Source of the DNA: Oreohelix idahoensis
Lineage: Eukaryota > Mollusca > Gastropoda > Stylommatophora > Oreohelicidae
Length of the DNA: 64,000 nucleotides
Direction: 5' to 3'
Assembly: GCA_024509875.1 (NCBI GenBank)
Contig: JAMPIV010009924.1
Coordinates: 1 to 64,000, forward strand
Below the pieces are notes generated by a model that was not told the origin of the DNA, searched no databases, and saw nothing but the letters and a program-made list of their open reading frames with translations. Of this stretch, positions 32,809 to 44,060 are shown in pieces. The stretch's first letter is position 1; every line of letters starts with the position of its first letter. Made by a program: the position numbers and the translations under genes.

Positions 32809-33709
32809 AGCCTTCTTCAGGATAGGTACGTGGTGAGGCTCATTTCTTCAGAATATGTACATGCTGAAGCTCATTTCTTCAGGATAGGTATATGGTGAGG
32901 CTCATTTCTTTAGGATAGGTAAATGGTGAGGCTCATTTCTTCATGATAGGTAAATGGTGAGGCTCATTTCTTCAGGATAGGTGCATGGTGAGGCTCATTT
33001 CTTCAGGATAGACACATGGTGAGGCTCATTTTTTCAGTATAGTTAAATGGCGAAGCTCATTTCTTCAGGATATGTACATGGTGAGGTTCATTTCTTCAGG
33101 ATAGGTGAATGGTGATGTTCATTTCTTTAGGATAGGTATGTGTTGAAGCTAATTTCTTCAGGAAATGTACATGGTGAGGCTCATTTCTTCAGGATATATA
33201 CATGGTGAGTCTCATTTCTTCAAGACAGGTACATGGTGAGGCCCATTTATTCTTCTTCTTCTTCTTCCTCGTTCGTCCTGAAAAGGACGGTGGTTGCGTT
33301 GTGTCTGTTTACGCCTAAGCTGTGATATCTGCACCTTTCGGTCGACACATCCGACTTCTGCACGGTATTTTTTAGGACCGGGTTTGCCTTCCCATTGCGA
33401 TCCACACTCGCTCAGCCAGACTGCACTGCTGCAGACTGTTTCCAGGACCACCACGTGGAGGTGGAGTGCGGTCTTGACCAGCTCTGATTCGCTGGTCCTG
33501 ACGCAGGCAATCAAGCTATGAGTCGCTGACTGCGTTCTCTATTGCTGCGTCTTTGGGTCCCATTTATTCAGGATAAGTAAATGGTCAGGCTCATTTCTGA
33601 AGGATAGGTACATGGTGAGGCTAATTTCTTCAGGATAAGTACATGGTGAGGCCCATTTCTTCAGGATAGGTACATAGTGAGGCTCATTTCTTTAGGATAG
33701 GTACATGGT
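32809..33709 (+). repeat. 31-bp minisatellite, left half (with SINE inside)
   Basis: The unit is AGGATAGGTACATGGTGAGG followed by CTCATTTCTTC, repeated with many point variants. A SINE (33252-33558) is inserted within it. The array breaks off at TACATGGT (33709) and resumes at ATGGTGAGGCTC (36460). The two halves are one array of roughly 35 units split by an LTR-like insert. Confidence 0.9.
33252..33558 (-). mobile_element. SINE-like element, copy 2
   Basis: Reverse-strand copy of the element at 6283-6586, with the (TTC)n tail at its left end. Perfect 10-bp target duplications CCCATTTATT occur at 33242-33251 and 33559-33568, taken from the minisatellite unit. The sequence is close to copy 1 along its whole length. 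Confidence 0.88.
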
Positions 33710-36459
33710 TGTGACAAAACGAGACGGCCCCTATCGATCTTTGTTTCACTCCGGCAGTATCGATACATTTGTGGTACTGATTTTATTGTGTGCTTTCATT
33801 TGTTACACTTTTTTTCTTTCTTTTTCTGCTATGTGTAGCAGATATTATTTATTTTCCTTCTCACACCCTTCTCAGGGATAAGTAGACATGTCTGGTTGTT
33901 ATCCATTTCTCCCTGCGTTGCAAGGAGTGGAGCGACCTAACCATGTTGGCTATCGTGGGCGCAGCGATATCAGTATACAGATTAACACGTAACTCGCCTC
34001 AGCGCAGTGCTTAATCGCTGATAAGACTCGGGTACGCGCATCAACAAAGCTTGGAATACGGAGACACAACTGATGGACAGACACAGATAAGAGATTACTT
34101 CCTGATAAAAGTATTGATTGTTACATTGGGAACACGTTGTTATATGAGTTTACCGACATGTTCGTAAGTTTGTACCCAAGGGCAAGCGGATGTGTACAGC
34201 CCATTTTCAGAAAAGTGATGTTTGAAATTTTGCATTAGCTGAGTCATGCAACATATTTAAATCAGATTGGCTGATCCCTTGAGGCGCGCATAACAAACGC
34301 GTGGGAAGGTAGTGAATATAATTTGACCATTTTCTCAAGCTATTTCACTTGAGACATCACTCGCCAAGATACCAGACCTTGCTACAGTGAAGAGTTAAAA
34401 TTCAGAATTCCTTCTTAACATAACGGACACCTTTTATTGGAGAATTTTGGACGGACTTTCATATCCTAGGAAATCTCTTTCATATTAAATGAGGAAACCG
34501 GGACTGAGGAAACTGAAGGACCACACGAAGTCAGAGAGGGAACATATTAAATTAACGACACCCCAGGCGCGTGTAAGAGGCCGATTCAAATCTCTTTTAT
34601 TCATCTGAGCAAAACGTCTGTGAGCCAGGATTGGCGTATTTGTAGTACCAGCAGAAAGTATTATCTCTGGAGCAAGCAGGGAACAGTGGCCTAAGCTTTA
34701 AGACGAAGGACCTACGTGGTAGACTCTCCTTTACATTTCTAGGAAACGAGCTACACCTAACAATCTTGATCAGGGACGAGCGTGAGCAGTGTGAAAAGAA
34801 CCAACCCATAAGAATTAACAGAACCGTCATAGGCAGCTAAGTTCAAATCTATGCTGCCACTTGAACTTCTTATAACATTTCAGAATCCATAACGACTATG
34901 ATGATAAATTTTCTTGATCCATAACTATTCAAATTATTTTCCAACTATTAAAACTTAAGTGATTATAAATTTTGGTATTTGTAATTATAAAAATTTAACT
35001 TCGATTTACTTACTTACTTAGTCGTTCCCCTTCTACGTGAGGTGTAGAGGTTTGGAAGAGAGAGCGCCAGACTATTCTATCGGCTGTCTTCCTCCTGGCC
35101 TGGTTCCATTCTAGTCCTCGGTCCTTCAAAGATTGTCTAATGTTGTCCTCCCAGCGGACTCTGGGTCGTCCTGGGGGCCTGGATCCCTGACTCTTTGTTT
35201 CCCATGCTTGTCGTGGTAGCCGATCTTCTCCCATTCTGCAGACATGGCCAAACCATCTTAGTTGGGACTGTTCTATTTGGATCTGCAGGGGGTGGGATTT
35301 AAGGCCTTGACGTATCGTCTGGTTGCGGACCATGTCTCTTCTTGTTACTTCAACTACCTTCCTCGGATACCTCATTTCTGAGGTTTGGATCTGGCTTTTG
35401 TGGGTTGTAGTCATTGCCCATGACTCGCATCCATATGTCCAGACTGGGACATAGGTGGAGCGGTATACAGCCATCTTCGTTTTCTTACCAACCTCTCTCT
35501 TGCTGAGGAATCCTCGATTTATTTCCTGAAAAAGTCTCCCAGCTGCCGCTTTTCGAGTGGCCAACTCTTCTTTGATGCCTCCCTTTCGGTCTATAATAGC
35601 GCCAATATATTTAAAGTGGTTGACCTGTTCCAGGACCTGTTCTCCCAGCTTAATCTGATGTCTTCTTTCTTCTTGTGGTATCACCATGGATTTTGTTTTA
35701 GAGCTGCTTACGACCATCCCTCTCTTCTCCAGCCCTTCCCTCCAGACTTGCAGGTTGGATTGGAGATGTGCCTCTGATTTAGCAATCAGGACAACATCAT
35801 CAGCAAATGCCAGCTCCGAAATACAGACCTGTCTCATCTTCCAGTACCCCACTGAATACTTTCTTGTTCTCTCCTTATATGCCTTGATGACATCGTCCAT
35901 GTGGAGTATGAAAAGATAAGGTGACAGGATATCACCTTGTCTTACACCAGTGGTGGTCCTGAACTCTTCTGTCTTATGGTTTGCTGTCCTCACATAATTT
36001 CTGCAAGACTTGTTGAAGCTCTGTATAGCATGAATCAGAGGTGCTGGAATGTTCTTCCTTGCAACTTCGATTTAATCATTTTAAAGTTACTGCATGTTTG
36101 TCTCGGTCAGTTTACTACACACACTCTAAACAGAGCTATACTAGAATAATAGAATTCCACTGAGTAAATCAGGGATGAGGGCTTAAACGAGCTGAAATTA
36201 ATAAGTGCTTAAATCCTTCACAAAAGCGTTGGCAGAGTTACAGAGTTAACATACTCAGCCAAAGCAGTATTGTTCTCGCTTATTCTGAACATCTTGCGAA
36301 GATTCCCTTTGTAATAGAAGTGTCATCACCCTTCTATCTACATCTCTGCCAAGAGTAATCTTGTGCGAAGGTAGATACCTTTGAAGCCCATATTAGATAC
36401 TCTTGAGTTTAGGCCACTGTTGGACCACTACTGCAATGCAGGGAGACAATACCGTCACA
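33710..36459 (+). mobile_element. LTR-like insertion 3 (solo LTR about 1.7 kb plus nested LINE)
   Basis: Begins TGTGACAAAACGAGACGG, ends CAATACCGTCACA, and is flanked by 5-bp ATGGT at 33705-33709 and 36460-36464. It therefore has TG...CA ends and a 5-bp duplication, and it splits the 31-bp minisatellite cleanly. LINE A (35009-36062) is nested inside. Without it the insert is about 1.68 kb. It encodes no retroelement protein. The orientation is assumed. Confidence 0.72.
35009..36062 (-). mobile_element. LINE family A, 5'-truncated copy 2 (open frame intact)
   Basis: The minus strand encodes 327 codons without a break (35993 to 35010) plus a little upstream sequence (NKSCRNYVRTANHK). Motifs: TTGVRQGDILSPYLFI, LAFADDVVLIAKSE (FADD), VWTYGCESWAMTTTHK, LRWFGHVCRM, GRPRVRWEDNIRQS. 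It covers the RT from motif 4 to the C-terminus and lacks the endonuclease and fingers. Tail (TAAG)n. Perfect 12-bp duplications AACTTCGATTTA at 34997-35008 and 36063-36074. The youngest-looking LINE A copy here. Confidence 0.9.
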
Positions 36460-37000
36460 ATGGTGAGGCTCATTTCTTTAGGATAGGTACATGGTGTGGC
36501 CCATTTCTTCAGGATATGTACATTGTTAGGCCCATTTCTTCAGGATAGGTACATGGTGAGGCTCATTTCTTTAGGATAGGTACATAGTGAGGCTCATTTC
36601 TTCAGGATAGGTACATGGTGAGGCTCATTTATTCAGGATATGAACATTGTTAGGCTCATTTCTTCACTATAGGTAAATGGTGATGCTCATTTCTTCAGGA
36701 TAGGTAAATGGTGAGGCTCGTTGCTTCAGGATAGGTACATGGTGAGGCTCATTGCTTCAGGATAGGTACATGCTGAGGCCCATTTCTTCAGGATAGGTAA
36801 GTGGCGAGGCCCATTTCTTTAGGATAGGTACATAGTGAGGCCCGTTTCTTCAGGATAAGTAAATGGTGAGGCTCAGTTATTCATGAGATAAACATGGTGA
36901 CGCTCATTTCTTCAGGATAGGTAAATGGTGAGGATCATTTCTTCAGGAGATGTACATGGTGAGGCTCATTTCTTCAGGATAGGTACATGGTGATGCTCAA
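36460..37000 (+). repeat. 31-bp minisatellite, right half
   Basis: Continuation of the array at 32809-33709, with the same unit and similar variation. It ends at GGTGATGCTCAAACT. Confidence 0.9.
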
Positions 37001-37999
37001 ACTATTCTACGGTCGTTGTCCAAATTTCTTTTTTCATGGCTCGATACGCCTTTTTGTGCCACACACTTTTATGTTCTACTTTGTAAGCCGCTGATCTTTT
37101 CGGATTCTTCCGTCTCAGTCTTTGTGTTCTAGAGATGGACATTCCAACCCCTGCATGACCAAAACTTGTAGATCCCTACCAGCTCCTGCAGACTCGAAGC
37201 TTCTGTGAATGTTTTCCATTCATGCTGTATCCAACCATTTTGAACCTTTCACACACAAAAAAAACCAAAAAAAATCCCCTTTCTCCTACTTCACTCTTGT
37301 AGTTTAGCAACTCAGCCAAGACTGATGCATATTACACATTCGTACCTTCTAAGACAGGCACACTTAAAGTTTACCATCCCTGATCCCTGAGAGTTACTTC
37401 CCTCAATGCCTGAGTTCCTGAGTAAAAATATATAACAACACATATATGTTTCAGAAACATTGATTACATGAAAACCACTGCACATATTCCCATAAAATTT
37501 CAGGACATTATCAGTAATAGGCTTACTTAAAACCAGTGGGTTATCTCTGTCAGATGACGTGTATATATTTCTGATGACGTGTCTGTGGCTTAAGTTTTTT
37601 TTTTAACACAGTGGGGTGTCGCCAGCCCGAGCCCAACCTTCCTTATTTTAATATTGGTTTATTTCGCATTAGTTTATTTCACTTCGCACTACCTTACTAA
37701 ATTAATTCACCTATTGACAGCGCCTACTGAACGCCTTGGAAGACCCACACGCAAAACTGCTGTTTTGCTACTGATCTGTCAAAAGGTTCGTCCAAATATA
37801 ACGTGTCAGTTGGGAGGGTAGGGGATCAAAATTGTGTGACTAATTGTAACCTTAGGGGAGGGCAGGGTTGAAAAATTTGACGTCAAACTAAAAATATGAG
37901 TTAGGATCGCTTCTTTCATAGAGGTTCTTGGAATAAAATAGATTTTTGTAACCTCCATCCTCAAAGTTAATTTTTAACTGCAGTAATTAACAGCTCCCT
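37001..37999. other. Gene-free stretch
   Basis: No coding frame is credible. A T-rich run and GTGGGGTGTCGCCAGCCCGA (about 37611-37630) may belong to an unidentified dispersed element. Confidence 0.4.
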
Positions 38000-38016
38000 T
38001 GTGAAGGAATTATACT

Positions 38017-38456
38017 TACTTACTTACTTAGTCGTTCCTCTTCTACCGTGAGGTGTAGAGGTTTGGAAGAGAGAGCGCCAGACTATTCTATCAGCTGTCT
38101 TCTTCCTGGCCTGGTTCCATTCTAGTCCTCGGTCCTTCAAAGATTGTCTAATGTTGTCCTCCCTGCGAACTCTGGGTCGTCCTGGAGGTCTGGATCCCTG
38201 GCTCTTTGTTTCCCATGCTTGTCGTGGTAGCCGATCTTCTCCCATTCTGCAGACATGGCCAAACCATCTTACTTGGGACTGTTCTATTTGGGTCTGCAGG
38301 GGGGTGGGATTTTAGGCCTTGACGTATCATCTGGTTGCGGACCATGTCTCTTCTTGTTACTTCAACCACCTTCCTCAGATACCTCATTTCTGAGGTTTGG
38401 ATCTGGCTTTTGTGGGTTGTAGTCATTGCCCATGACTCGCATCCATATGTCAAGAC
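38017..38456 (-). mobile_element. LINE family A copy 3, C-terminal piece
   Basis: Minus-strand 3' end with (TAAG)n tail and the frames VLTYGCESWAMTTTHKSQIQ and GRPRVRREDNIRQSLKDRGL, ending RRGTTK. A frame change lies near 38300. At 38457-38461 (TGGGA) the element is cut by the CR1/L2-like insert, and it continues at 45863. Outer 17-bp duplications TGTGAAGGAATTATACT lie at 38000-38016 and 47607-47623, so the two pieces are one insertion. Confidence 0.9.
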
Positions 38457-39041
38457 TGGGAACGAACGAACGAACGAACGAACGAACTTTATTTTCGAAG
38501 GGTAAAGAATTGGGCGCGCAGGCCCGTCTAACATTCTGCCCTTCCACTCTCATTAATCTTGCATACTATATCCTTTCATTCCCACATGATGCTTTAAGCA
38601 TTAATTTAAAGGCATGCAACATTATAAAATTACCATAACAGCATTCATTTACAGTATGCAAGCATAATAATAATAAAAAATGAGTAGGGTTTTTTTTTGT
38701 TGAAACAAACAAGCTAGTAAATGGGGGAAAAAAAGTAATAATAAAATAAAATAAAAAAAAACAATAAATAAAAATAAATAAATTCTGTATACCGACACTC
38801 ACTCATGTCTACAATTAATCTGTATTTTTGGTATGCGGGTACATTCTCACGACTCACATTTCTAAAGTACAGTATTATGTGGGTACATTCACACATACAT
38901 TACATTATATAATAATATTTTAAAGTCAATATAATAATGATATTACATGGATATAAAACAAATTATTCACACACAAAAATGAGCGGAAGAGGAAAAGAAA
39001 TGTTGACCTATGGATGAGATGTTGACAGGCAAATACTGTTT

Positions 39042-39330
39042 CTATGGGGGTAGATAATCAGTGTTGAGGAAGTGTTTGAAAAGTGCTTTGTTAAAAGAAT
39101 ATTGTGTAGGTAGGCTTTTTAGGTGGTGTGGAAGGCTGTTCCATAAGTAGGCACCAGAGTAGGCTAGACTCTTTTTGAACAGGTCGATCCTAGGTTTGGG
39201 CAGACGTAACTGATGTAATCGTTGTCCCTCCCTTCTACTGGTTTGAAACAATGATCTTAGGTACGACGGGGCATTGTTAGATAGAATTGTGTGAGTCAGC
39301 TTGGCTTTGTTGTAGAGAAGACGTTTTTTT
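39042..39330 (-). CDS. CR1/L2-like ORF2, last segment
   Basis: The frame after the T8 run reads on to FQTSRREGQRLHQLRLPKPR, LFKKSLAYSGAYLWNSLPHH and LFKHFLNTDYLPP, then stop. The SGAYLWNSLP motif is typical of the C-terminus of these LINE polymerases. The break upstream is a single-base expansion (T8 at 39324-39331, where seven would be in frame). Confidence 0.78.
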
Positions 39331-40540
39331 TAGCGACAGTATTTTGGGTTCTTTTCCTGTCCTTGTGTGTGGTGTCGTGCGATTATCGGTGATCAGACGC
39401 ACTGCTCTCTTTTGCAGGGAGTGCAGTCTCTTCGAGGTGGAAGCAGGGCAACAATCCCATAGTGTAGAGCAGTAATCTAGATGTGTCTGTATATGTGAGG
39501 TGTAGAACAATAGTCTAGTGTCTGCGTCTAAGAAGTGTTTTATTTTGGCTAGCTGGTACGTCTTTTGTGCTATGTGTTTGGTTAAATTCCGTACATGGGA
39601 GTTCCACGTTAAGTGCTGGTCAATCGTGATCCCCAGAACTTTGTGTTCTGTTACATGTTCAATTTGTATTGATTCCGCGTGTAGCTGTAGCGATCTTTTG
39701 GTGCAGCTTAGGAGTTTCTGTCTGGTGGTAATCAACATAGATTTCGTTTTTGTTGTGTTTACTGGCATACGATTCATATTACTCCATTTTGTTAGATTGT
39801 CTACATCGCTTTGAAGAGTCATTTCAAGTGCCACGCAGTCATTGTCACTAGTGTAGATAGTACAATCATCTGCAAAGAGGTCACAAGTTGAATATTTTAG
39901 ATGTAGTGGCAGGTCGTTGATGAACATTGCGAAGAGTAGGGGCCCAAGAATAGAGCCCTGTGGTACTCCTGTAACTACCTTCGAGAAATCTGATGCCGAG
40001 TTGTTGTGAAGCACTAACTGTTGTCGATCTGCCAGGAATGATTTGATGATGTTTAGTGGATTAGAGCCTATTCTGAGGGTTTCCAACTTTTGAACCAAGA
40101 TAGTGTGATCAATCATGTCAAATGCTTTCTTGAAGTCGACAAAAACAGCACCACATAATTTTCCATCATTTATGTTCGACAGCCAGTTGTCTGCCATTTT
40201 GGTGAGCGCTGTGTGACAGGAATGTTTGGGTCTGAAACCTGACTGGCTATCAATGAGCAGTTTGTTTGTTGTTAAGTGTTGAAATGTGGTGTTGTAAATG
40301 TGTTTCTCTAGTGGTTTTGAAAGAGATGATAGAAGGGATATTGGTCTGTAGCTGTTGGGATCGCTATGTGAGCCAGATTTATAGAGGGGGTACACTTTGG
40401 CAGATTTAAATGCTGTGGGGAAGTAGTTGTGTGCAATACATTGGTTGTACACATAGGTTAAGGAGTCGCAAATGATGGGCGCAGCGTAACGTAGAATCTT
40501 ATTGCTGATACCATCAAGCCCAGATGAATTGTTGTTTTTT
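39331..40540 (-). CDS. CR1/L2-like ORF2, reverse transcriptase segment
   Basis: Frame from NSSGLDGISNKIL (just after the T7 run) through DPNSYRPISLLSSLSKPLEK, SQSGFRPKHSCHTALTKMAD, GAVFVDFKKAFDMIDHTILV, TGVPQGSILGPLLFAMFIND and CDLFADDCTIYTSD. All RT motifs are present, including FADD in motif C and FVDFKKAFD in motif A. The thumb (VLGITIDQHLTWNSHV) and YCSTLWDCCPA follow. The frame is open for about 400 codons up to the T8 run at 39324-39331. Translation would need to come from 41965 across the T7 break. Confidence 0.85.
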
Positions 40541-41965
40541 TAATGCCAAGATATATTTGAGAACTTCATGTACTGTTAGAAAAGGAATATGTCTTAGATC
40601 TGTTGTGGTGTGTTCAGTGTTGCAGAAGGCTGTCAATTTACTAATATCGTAGTCCATTGGCTTTAGTGTCGACTTGAGAAGGCTAATTTCTGTTTTGAAG
40701 TGGTTGCTAAAATGAGTTGCCGTGAGGGAGCAGCTTTTTGGTAAAGAGTTTAGTGACTTTGATTTGTGTGTTAGTGTTCTAATGGCTGCCCAGACTTCTT
40801 TGCTGTTTGCTTTGTCTTGAATCATCTTTCTGAAATGTAGTTTCTTTTCCTGACGAATGAGATATTGTACTTTGTTTCTAAGCATCCGATACCTGCTGAA
40901 ATCTTTGAGCTTATGTGCTTCGTCCCGCTCTCTCATTGTTGATAGTATTTCTTTGGTTATCCATGGGGTCTTTCTGATGTTTTTGACCCGAACCTGCTTT
41001 ATAGGAACATGTTTGTCGAATACGTTGTTGAAAGTTTGTGTCCAGTATGTTATGGTTTCTTCTGGATGCGGAAGTTGGTACACGTATGAGAGAGGGGATA
41101 TTTGTAGGTCTTGTAGGAATAATTGAATGTTAAAGTTTTTGAAATTCCTGTAATGGACTGTGATGTGTTCCGTTTTAGGTGCTTTAAACCCCTTTCTCGT
41201 CCAGGTACAGCAAATAGGATAGTGGTCACTTAATGATGTCTGTGGGACTATGCATTCTATAATGTTTTCTGGGCAGGTCGTATAGATATGATCAATTAGT
41301 GTAGATGATGAGTCTGTTACTCTCGTGGGTTGATTGATTAACTGTATGAGGTTGTATGAGATGGTGATATCATTCCACGTGTTGTTCGGTTTGTGAAGGT
41401 CAATATTGAAATCCCCCAGTAGAATAATTTCCTTCGAAGAAGCCCAAACGTTGTCCATCATTCGTGAGAATGTGTCAAACCATACAGCAGAAGAGCTAGG
41501 GTTTCGGTACAGGTAACCAATTAGAACGGGGGTCAGGTTGGGGAGTTTTATTTCCAGCCATAAACATTCAATGCCAGTATGTTCTAGATCATCACGGCGC
41601 TTGTACTGAAGAGATGTTGAGATGTATATGACTAGCCCTGTTTCATGTTGTCTGTTAGGATCCCTGCGAATGGTGGTGAATCCATTAATCCTAATTTCGT
41701 CATCTGTAATTTTGTCATTGAGACGGGTTTCAGAAAAACCAAATATGTGGAAGTTTTGTTGGAGGGAGGTGGAGACTTCAGAAAGCTTACCTAGCAGGTG
41801 GTAAATGTTTAAATGACCAATTTTAAGCCCTGATAGTTTAAGCCATGAATTAGTGGTATTGCCTATATTTTGATTAGAGTTTTTGCACTCGGACATGATA
41901 ATAGTCAATAGGAAAGAAATAATGAGGGGAGTAGGAATGAGTAAGAAGCAATAAAATTGGTACAC
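40514..41965 (-). CDS. CR1/L2-like ORF2, apurinic endonuclease segment
   Basis: Opens with a hydrophobic leader, but MSECKNSNQN at residue 24 is a likelier start. The endonuclease follows: LKIGHLNIYHLLGKLSEVST (N for DNA binding), FGFSETRLND (catalytic Glu), LVIYI, IECLWLEIKL, ILLGDFNIDLHKP (GDFN), DHIYTTC and TSLSDHYPICCTW (SDHYP). All key APE residues are visible. The linker TPWITKEILSTMRERDE leads toward the RT. The stop at 40514 follows a T7 run (40535-40541); six would join it to the RT frame. Confidence 0.85.
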   Translation of the reverse strand: MYQFYCFLLIPTPLIISFLLTIIMSECKNSNQNIGNTTNSWLKLSGLKIGHLNIYHLLGKLSEVSTSLQQNFHIFGFSETRLNDKITDDEIRINGFTTIRRDPNRQHETGLVIYISTSLQYKRRDDLEHTGIECLWLEIKLPNLTPVLIGYLYRNPSSSAVWFDTFSRMMDNVWASSKEIILLGDFNIDLHKPNNTWNDITISYNLIQLINQPTRVTDSSSTLIDHIYTTCPENIIECIVPQTSLSDHYPICCTWTRKGFKAPKTEHITVHYRNFKNFNIQLFLQDLQISPLSYVYQLPHPEETITYWTQTFNNVFDKHVPIKQVRVKNIRKTPWITKEILSTMRERDEAHKLKDFSRYRMLRNKVQYLIRQEKKLHFRKMIQDKANSKEVWAAIRTLTHKSKSLNSLPKSCSLTATHFSNHFKTEISLLKSTLKPMDYDISKLTAFCNTEHTTTDLRHIPFLTVHEVLKYILALKKQQFIWA

Positions 41966-42600
41966 AATGGTTTATACAAAATTGTAGACAAGTAATAAAA
42001 TATGCACTGCTAGAGTCCGTGGACACTGTTTACAGTATCTTAATCTCTGCAAAAAGTGTGGTTTTTATCTTAAAATACAGTCTGTTCCGAACAAAAAGGA
42101 ATATTTTTACTTCAACCACAGTCAATGTAGAGAATTAATCCTCCCGGGACAGTTAAAGGTCCACGCTGTGACTTAGTTAGTTAGTTTTGTGAGGATTTCC
42201 TAATTTTCCTCAATATGAAAAAACGAAGGTGCAGATGTATAAAAGATGTAAAAGAGAATGGTGAGCGTAGGAATGAGAGGAATAAGCACAGAGATAATAA
42301 TAATAAGAAAACAATAGTATTAATACGATAGAGTTATTACTAAATCGGAAACAAATTTAGATACGCCCTGCTCTGACGAACAGAAAGAAATGTTTAAACA
42401 GACAATGTAATAAAAATAAAAAAAAAATAAAAATTATTAACATCCAAAAGTGACAGTTAAAAGTTCAACGCTGATACTCAGCTATTTCTTTTATCTCAGG
42501 ACAAAGGTCACTAAAGTGCTTCCGAAGAGAACGCGTCAGGTCGAATGTTACACTGCAAACTTGTTTTTAAAAAAAAAAAACAGTTTTAAGTTGCTTGGTT

Positions 42601-42994
42601 TTAATCTTGTTCTGTAGAGCCGTTTATAGACATCTGAAGAGCCTGCATTAATATTTCTGGACTATATTGAGTCAGTTGCCGTAAAACGGATGAATTGTGA
42701 GAATTCCGTTCTGTGCGGGTGGAGACGGGGTGAGAAAACTCCCATTTTCTTGCTGTAGTTCCTGCGTTGCGATTAAGTGAATGGGTGTTACTTGTAGTCC
42801 AATCTGTCCATCTGTCCAGTGGTGTTTGTTGTGCAGTTAGCAGCTGGCTGGACTGTTGTGTGGGTAGTGGCGGATACATTTGGTCATAAAGGTTAGCGTG
42901 GGAGGTGGGCTTAAATGTAGCTTTTCTAGATACTTGCTTGTCAGCTGAGGACGGTGATTGATGGTTATGAGCTGTTGTGCCTGGGTTTACTAAG
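42601..42994 (-). CDS. CR1/L2-like ORF1, probable C-terminal segment
   Basis: An open frame continues from about 43010 (LNLVNPGTTAHNHQSPSSAD) through YDQMYPPLPTQQSSQLLTAQ to a stop at 42601. It lies one frame off the esterase segment that ends at 42995. I infer it is the displaced C-terminus of ORF1. No motif identifies it independently. Confidence 0.45.
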
Positions 42995-44050
42995 TTAAGT
43001 GTATAATTTGTGTCCCTGGTGAATGAATGTGTGTGTTTCTGGGTGTGTCCTCTGAGGAAACTTTAAATTTTTTGCTAGGTAGCTGGTCCCTAGTTTAGAA
43101 GTGTGTACCTGATCTCTGTATAGAAGTTTTTTTGGCGCACCTGACTTAGATGTGAAAAAGGGTGTGTTGTTTATGAAAGACGTGTTATGCTTTGAACAAA
43201 AAGTGTAAAGCACCTTGTTGTTGATATCCACAGTTTGGCGTGCTTTACCATAGCTGGGTGGAATAATTGACGAAATATATGTGGATGTGTTGGGAAATTT
43301 TTGTTTTATGGTGTCAATCATTCTGGAGATGTCTGATAGGTTAAGAGTGTGTCCATTTGTGCTGTCGTTTATCCCTACGTGTATTGTTGTTTTCTTTATG
43401 TTGGTGTTTGTGTTGAGACGGCTTATTTCATTGATAACTTCTACTATTCCGGCTCCAGGTAATGGTATAACAGTGACTAGTTCCCCTGGTGTTGTTGACA
43501 TTCGATCGCTGTGAATGCCATTTAGCAATGAGTCTCCTATAATAATGTTGGTTGTGTTGTGAGGAATGTGACGATTAGGATGTGGCTGTGGTCGAGTACG
43601 ACGGCGTTGTTGGTGCCATTGCTCGTTGTCTTGCAGTAGGTGGTCAGCAGAATCTTGTGTCAAGTGACATTGGAGTTTACGTGCCCTGTCATCTTCTTCT
43701 GAGGTTGCTGTTTCGGAATCTGCTTGTGTAGATAGGATTGATGGATTTCCAAATCGATTGCTAATTTTTACTTCAATTGGGAATGTTTTATTTGGTCCTA
43801 ATCTTCTTCCTACACTGCTGCTAATGTCCTTTTGGCTTTTAACATTATGATGCTGTCCTGGGCATGCTTTGTTTTGAGGAATGAGTGTTGGAGAAGGGGT
43901 GGGTAAGTTAAGTGGTGTAACTGGAGATTCATGATGAATTGCTTCTCGTGGGCTGTCAATCACCTCCCCATTTTCTTTTTTCTTATTACTTGAAATAGGT
44001 TGGTGGTTTAGGTGATGAACCAACCTTGTGTTTTCTCTGCGGAGAGTCAT
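42995..44050 (-). CDS. CR1/L2-like ORF1, SGNH-esterase segment
   Basis: A 351-codon frame. After a polar region (LRRENTRLVHHLNHQ, then Pro/Ser-rich) the C-terminal half is an SGNH hydrolase: NIIIGDSLLNGI (GDS with catalytic Ser), a Gly-containing block LPGAGIVEVINE, TIHVGINDSTNG (GxND), and YRDQVHTSKLGTSYLAKNL (D-x2-H). Esterase-type ORF1 proteins are known in CR1/L2-group LINEs, where the role is unclear. The four SGNH blocks are intact. It probably continues the upstream coiled-coil frame, which ends only 11 bases before this ATG. Confidence 0.82.
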   Translation of the reverse strand: MTLRRENTRLVHHLNHQPISSNKKKENGEVIDSPREAIHHESPVTPLNLPTPSPTLIPQNKACPGQHHNVKSQKDISSSVGRRLGPNKTFPIEVKISNRFGNPSILSTQADSETATSEEDDRARKLQCHLTQDSADHLLQDNEQWHQQRRRTRPQPHPNRHIPHNTTNIIIGDSLLNGIHSDRMSTTPGELVTVIPLPGAGIVEVINEISRLNTNTNIKKTTIHVGINDSTNGHTLNLSDISRMIDTIKQKFPNTSTYISSIIPPSYGKARQTVDINNKVLYTFCSKHNTSFINNTPFFTSKSGAPKKLLYRDQVHTSKLGTSYLAKNLKFPQRTHPETHTFIHQGHKLYT

Positions 44051-44060
44051 AACTCATGTC

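Noticed and set aside
32809..37000. CRISPR-like array
   Set aside because: The 31-bp units are contiguous without unique spacers, and this is a eukaryotic genome.
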